Shown: one piece after another, positions 63,537 to 64,000 of the stretch
Position numbering within the stretch: position 1 is the first letter of the stretch
Layout of the letters: every line of letters begins with the position of its first letter
Source of the DNA: an uncultured Hyphomicrobiales bacterium
Lineage (GTDB): Bacteria; Pseudomonadota; Alphaproteobacteria; Rhizobiales; Beijerinckiaceae
Length of the DNA stretch: 64,000 bases
Assembly (NCBI GenBank): GCA_903847605.1
Contig: CAINED010000048.1
Location: 100,567-164,566 of the forward strand
Direction of reading: 5' to 3'
The notes under the pieces: generated by a model
What the model was told of the DNA's origin: nothing
The model's database searches: none
What the model saw: only the letters and a program-made list of their open reading frames with translations
Program-made: the position numbers and the translations under genes

Positions 63537-64000
63537 ATGAACGCCCAACCTTCCCATCTCGACTCCCCGGCCTCCTGGCGGCGGCTTGTCATTGCTCTCT
63601 TGATAGGCACTGTCGGCTCGATCGGCATGTGGTCCTTTGTGGTCGCCCTGCCGGCCGTGCAACAGGATTTCGGCGTTACCCGCGGTGAGGTTTCCTTTCC
63701 CTATACGATGACCATGCTCGGCTTCGCCTTCGGCGGCGTCTTCATGGGCAAGCTTGCCGACCGGACCGGAATTTTTCTGCCCCTCGTCGGCGGCGCGCTG
63801 CTTATTTCGCTCGGCTACATCGCCTCGGGCTATGCGCAGAACCTCACGATTTTCTCGCTGTTGCAAATCCTGATCGGCCTCGGAACATCCGCGAGTTTCG
63901 CGCCGCTGATGATCGACGTCTCCCACTGGTTCATGAAACGCCGTGCGCTGGCCGTCGCACTCGCCTCCTGCGGCAATTATCTTGCCGGCACGCTTTGGCC
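63537..64000 (+). CDS. MFS transporter, N-terminal part (runs off right edge)
   Basis: ATG at 63537 opens a frame through the right edge. Residues include LVIALLIGTVGSIGMWSFVV (helix 1), FPYTMTMLGFAFGGVFMGKL (helix 2, with the G-x-L-A-D-R motif as GKLADRTG in the loop), LVGGALLISLGYIASGYA (helix 3), and FSLLQILIGLGTSASFA (helix 4). This is a major-facilitator protein, similar to oxalate/formate or OFA-type antiporters. Only 155 residues are in view, so the substrate cannot be judged. Confidence 0.85.
   Translation, partial: MNAQPSHLDSPASWRRLVIALLIGTVGSIGMWSFVVALPAVQQDFGVTRGEVSFPYTMTMLGFAFGGVFMGKLADRTGIFLPLVGGALLISLGYIASGYAQNLTIFSLLQILIGLGTSASFAPLMIDVSHWFMKRRALAVALASCGNYLAGTLW

Overview
The window looks like a chromosomal segment of a high-GC alphaproteobacterium, most probably a member of the Hyphomicrobiales (Rhizobiales). 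The evidence is the DUF1013/TrcR cell-cycle regulator, the split PntAA/PntAB/PntB transhydrogenase preceded by a short aa3-oxidase subunit IV, the alphaproteobacterial Tol-Pal proteins, a pgsA-moaD-moaE block, and intergenic palindromes of a type common in rhizobia. No rRNA, tRNA, CRISPR array, integrase or transposase was recognised. The genus cannot be fixed from the sequence alone.

Layout. 0-3.6 kb: edge of a metallophosphoesterase gene, a VapBC-type toxin-antitoxin pair, ychF, a DUF1176 protein and an HpxZ-like protein. 3.7-9.8 kb: rhizobial palindromes, pgsA-moaD-moaE (membrane lipid and molybdopterin), a Tat-exported Mn/Fe superoxide dismutase broken by a frameshift, tungstate transporter tupA-tupB behind a tandem operator-like repeat, and ppk2. 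9.8-23.4 kb: oxidoreductase, TauE/SafE exporter, GtrA, propionyl-CoA synthetase, FadD, TrcR, M3 peptidase, hydrolase, cupin, and two translationally coupled TIGR04282/TIGR04283 glycosyltransferases. 23.6-28.1 kb: a TPP enzyme, then an AT-rich insertion carrying one TIR-like FYSWQSD-family gene, a small membrane protein behind two abutting palindromes, and about 1 kb without a convincing gene. 28.1-36 kb: CoA-transferase, a flavin monooxygenase/quinone reductase pair, rpsU, a TPR lipoprotein, and a three-gene overlapping operon (peroxiredoxin-like, DCC thiol protein, saccharopine-dehydrogenase/DUF4166). 36-42.8 kb: subunit IV, pntAA-pntAB-pntB, a hydrolase, a Tim44-domain protein and an FMN reductase.

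42.8-61.4 kb is the most rearranged part. The housekeeping set yebC, ruvC, tolQRAB and pal, which is usually compact, is present but split by accessory genes. pal lies 6.5 kb from tolB. Between them sit a TctC-type binding protein, a D-2-hydroxyacid dehydrogenase, two tandem GMC oxidoreductases, a DUF3237 protein and an EthD protein, probably a catabolic unit. Another TctC protein and a MetE-like protein separate tolQ from yebC, and a BrnT/BrnA toxin-antitoxin pair, a small membrane protein and a TauE/SafE exporter separate yebC from ruvC. The window ends with a radical SAM/glycosyltransferase pair and the start of an MFS transporter.

The points most worth following up are the solitary TIR-like gene in foreign DNA, the broken tol-pal/ruv cluster with its catabolic cargo, an unlisted 27-residue membrane peptide with a near-perfect ribosome binding site, the DCC/DUF4166 operon, and several operator-like palindromes.
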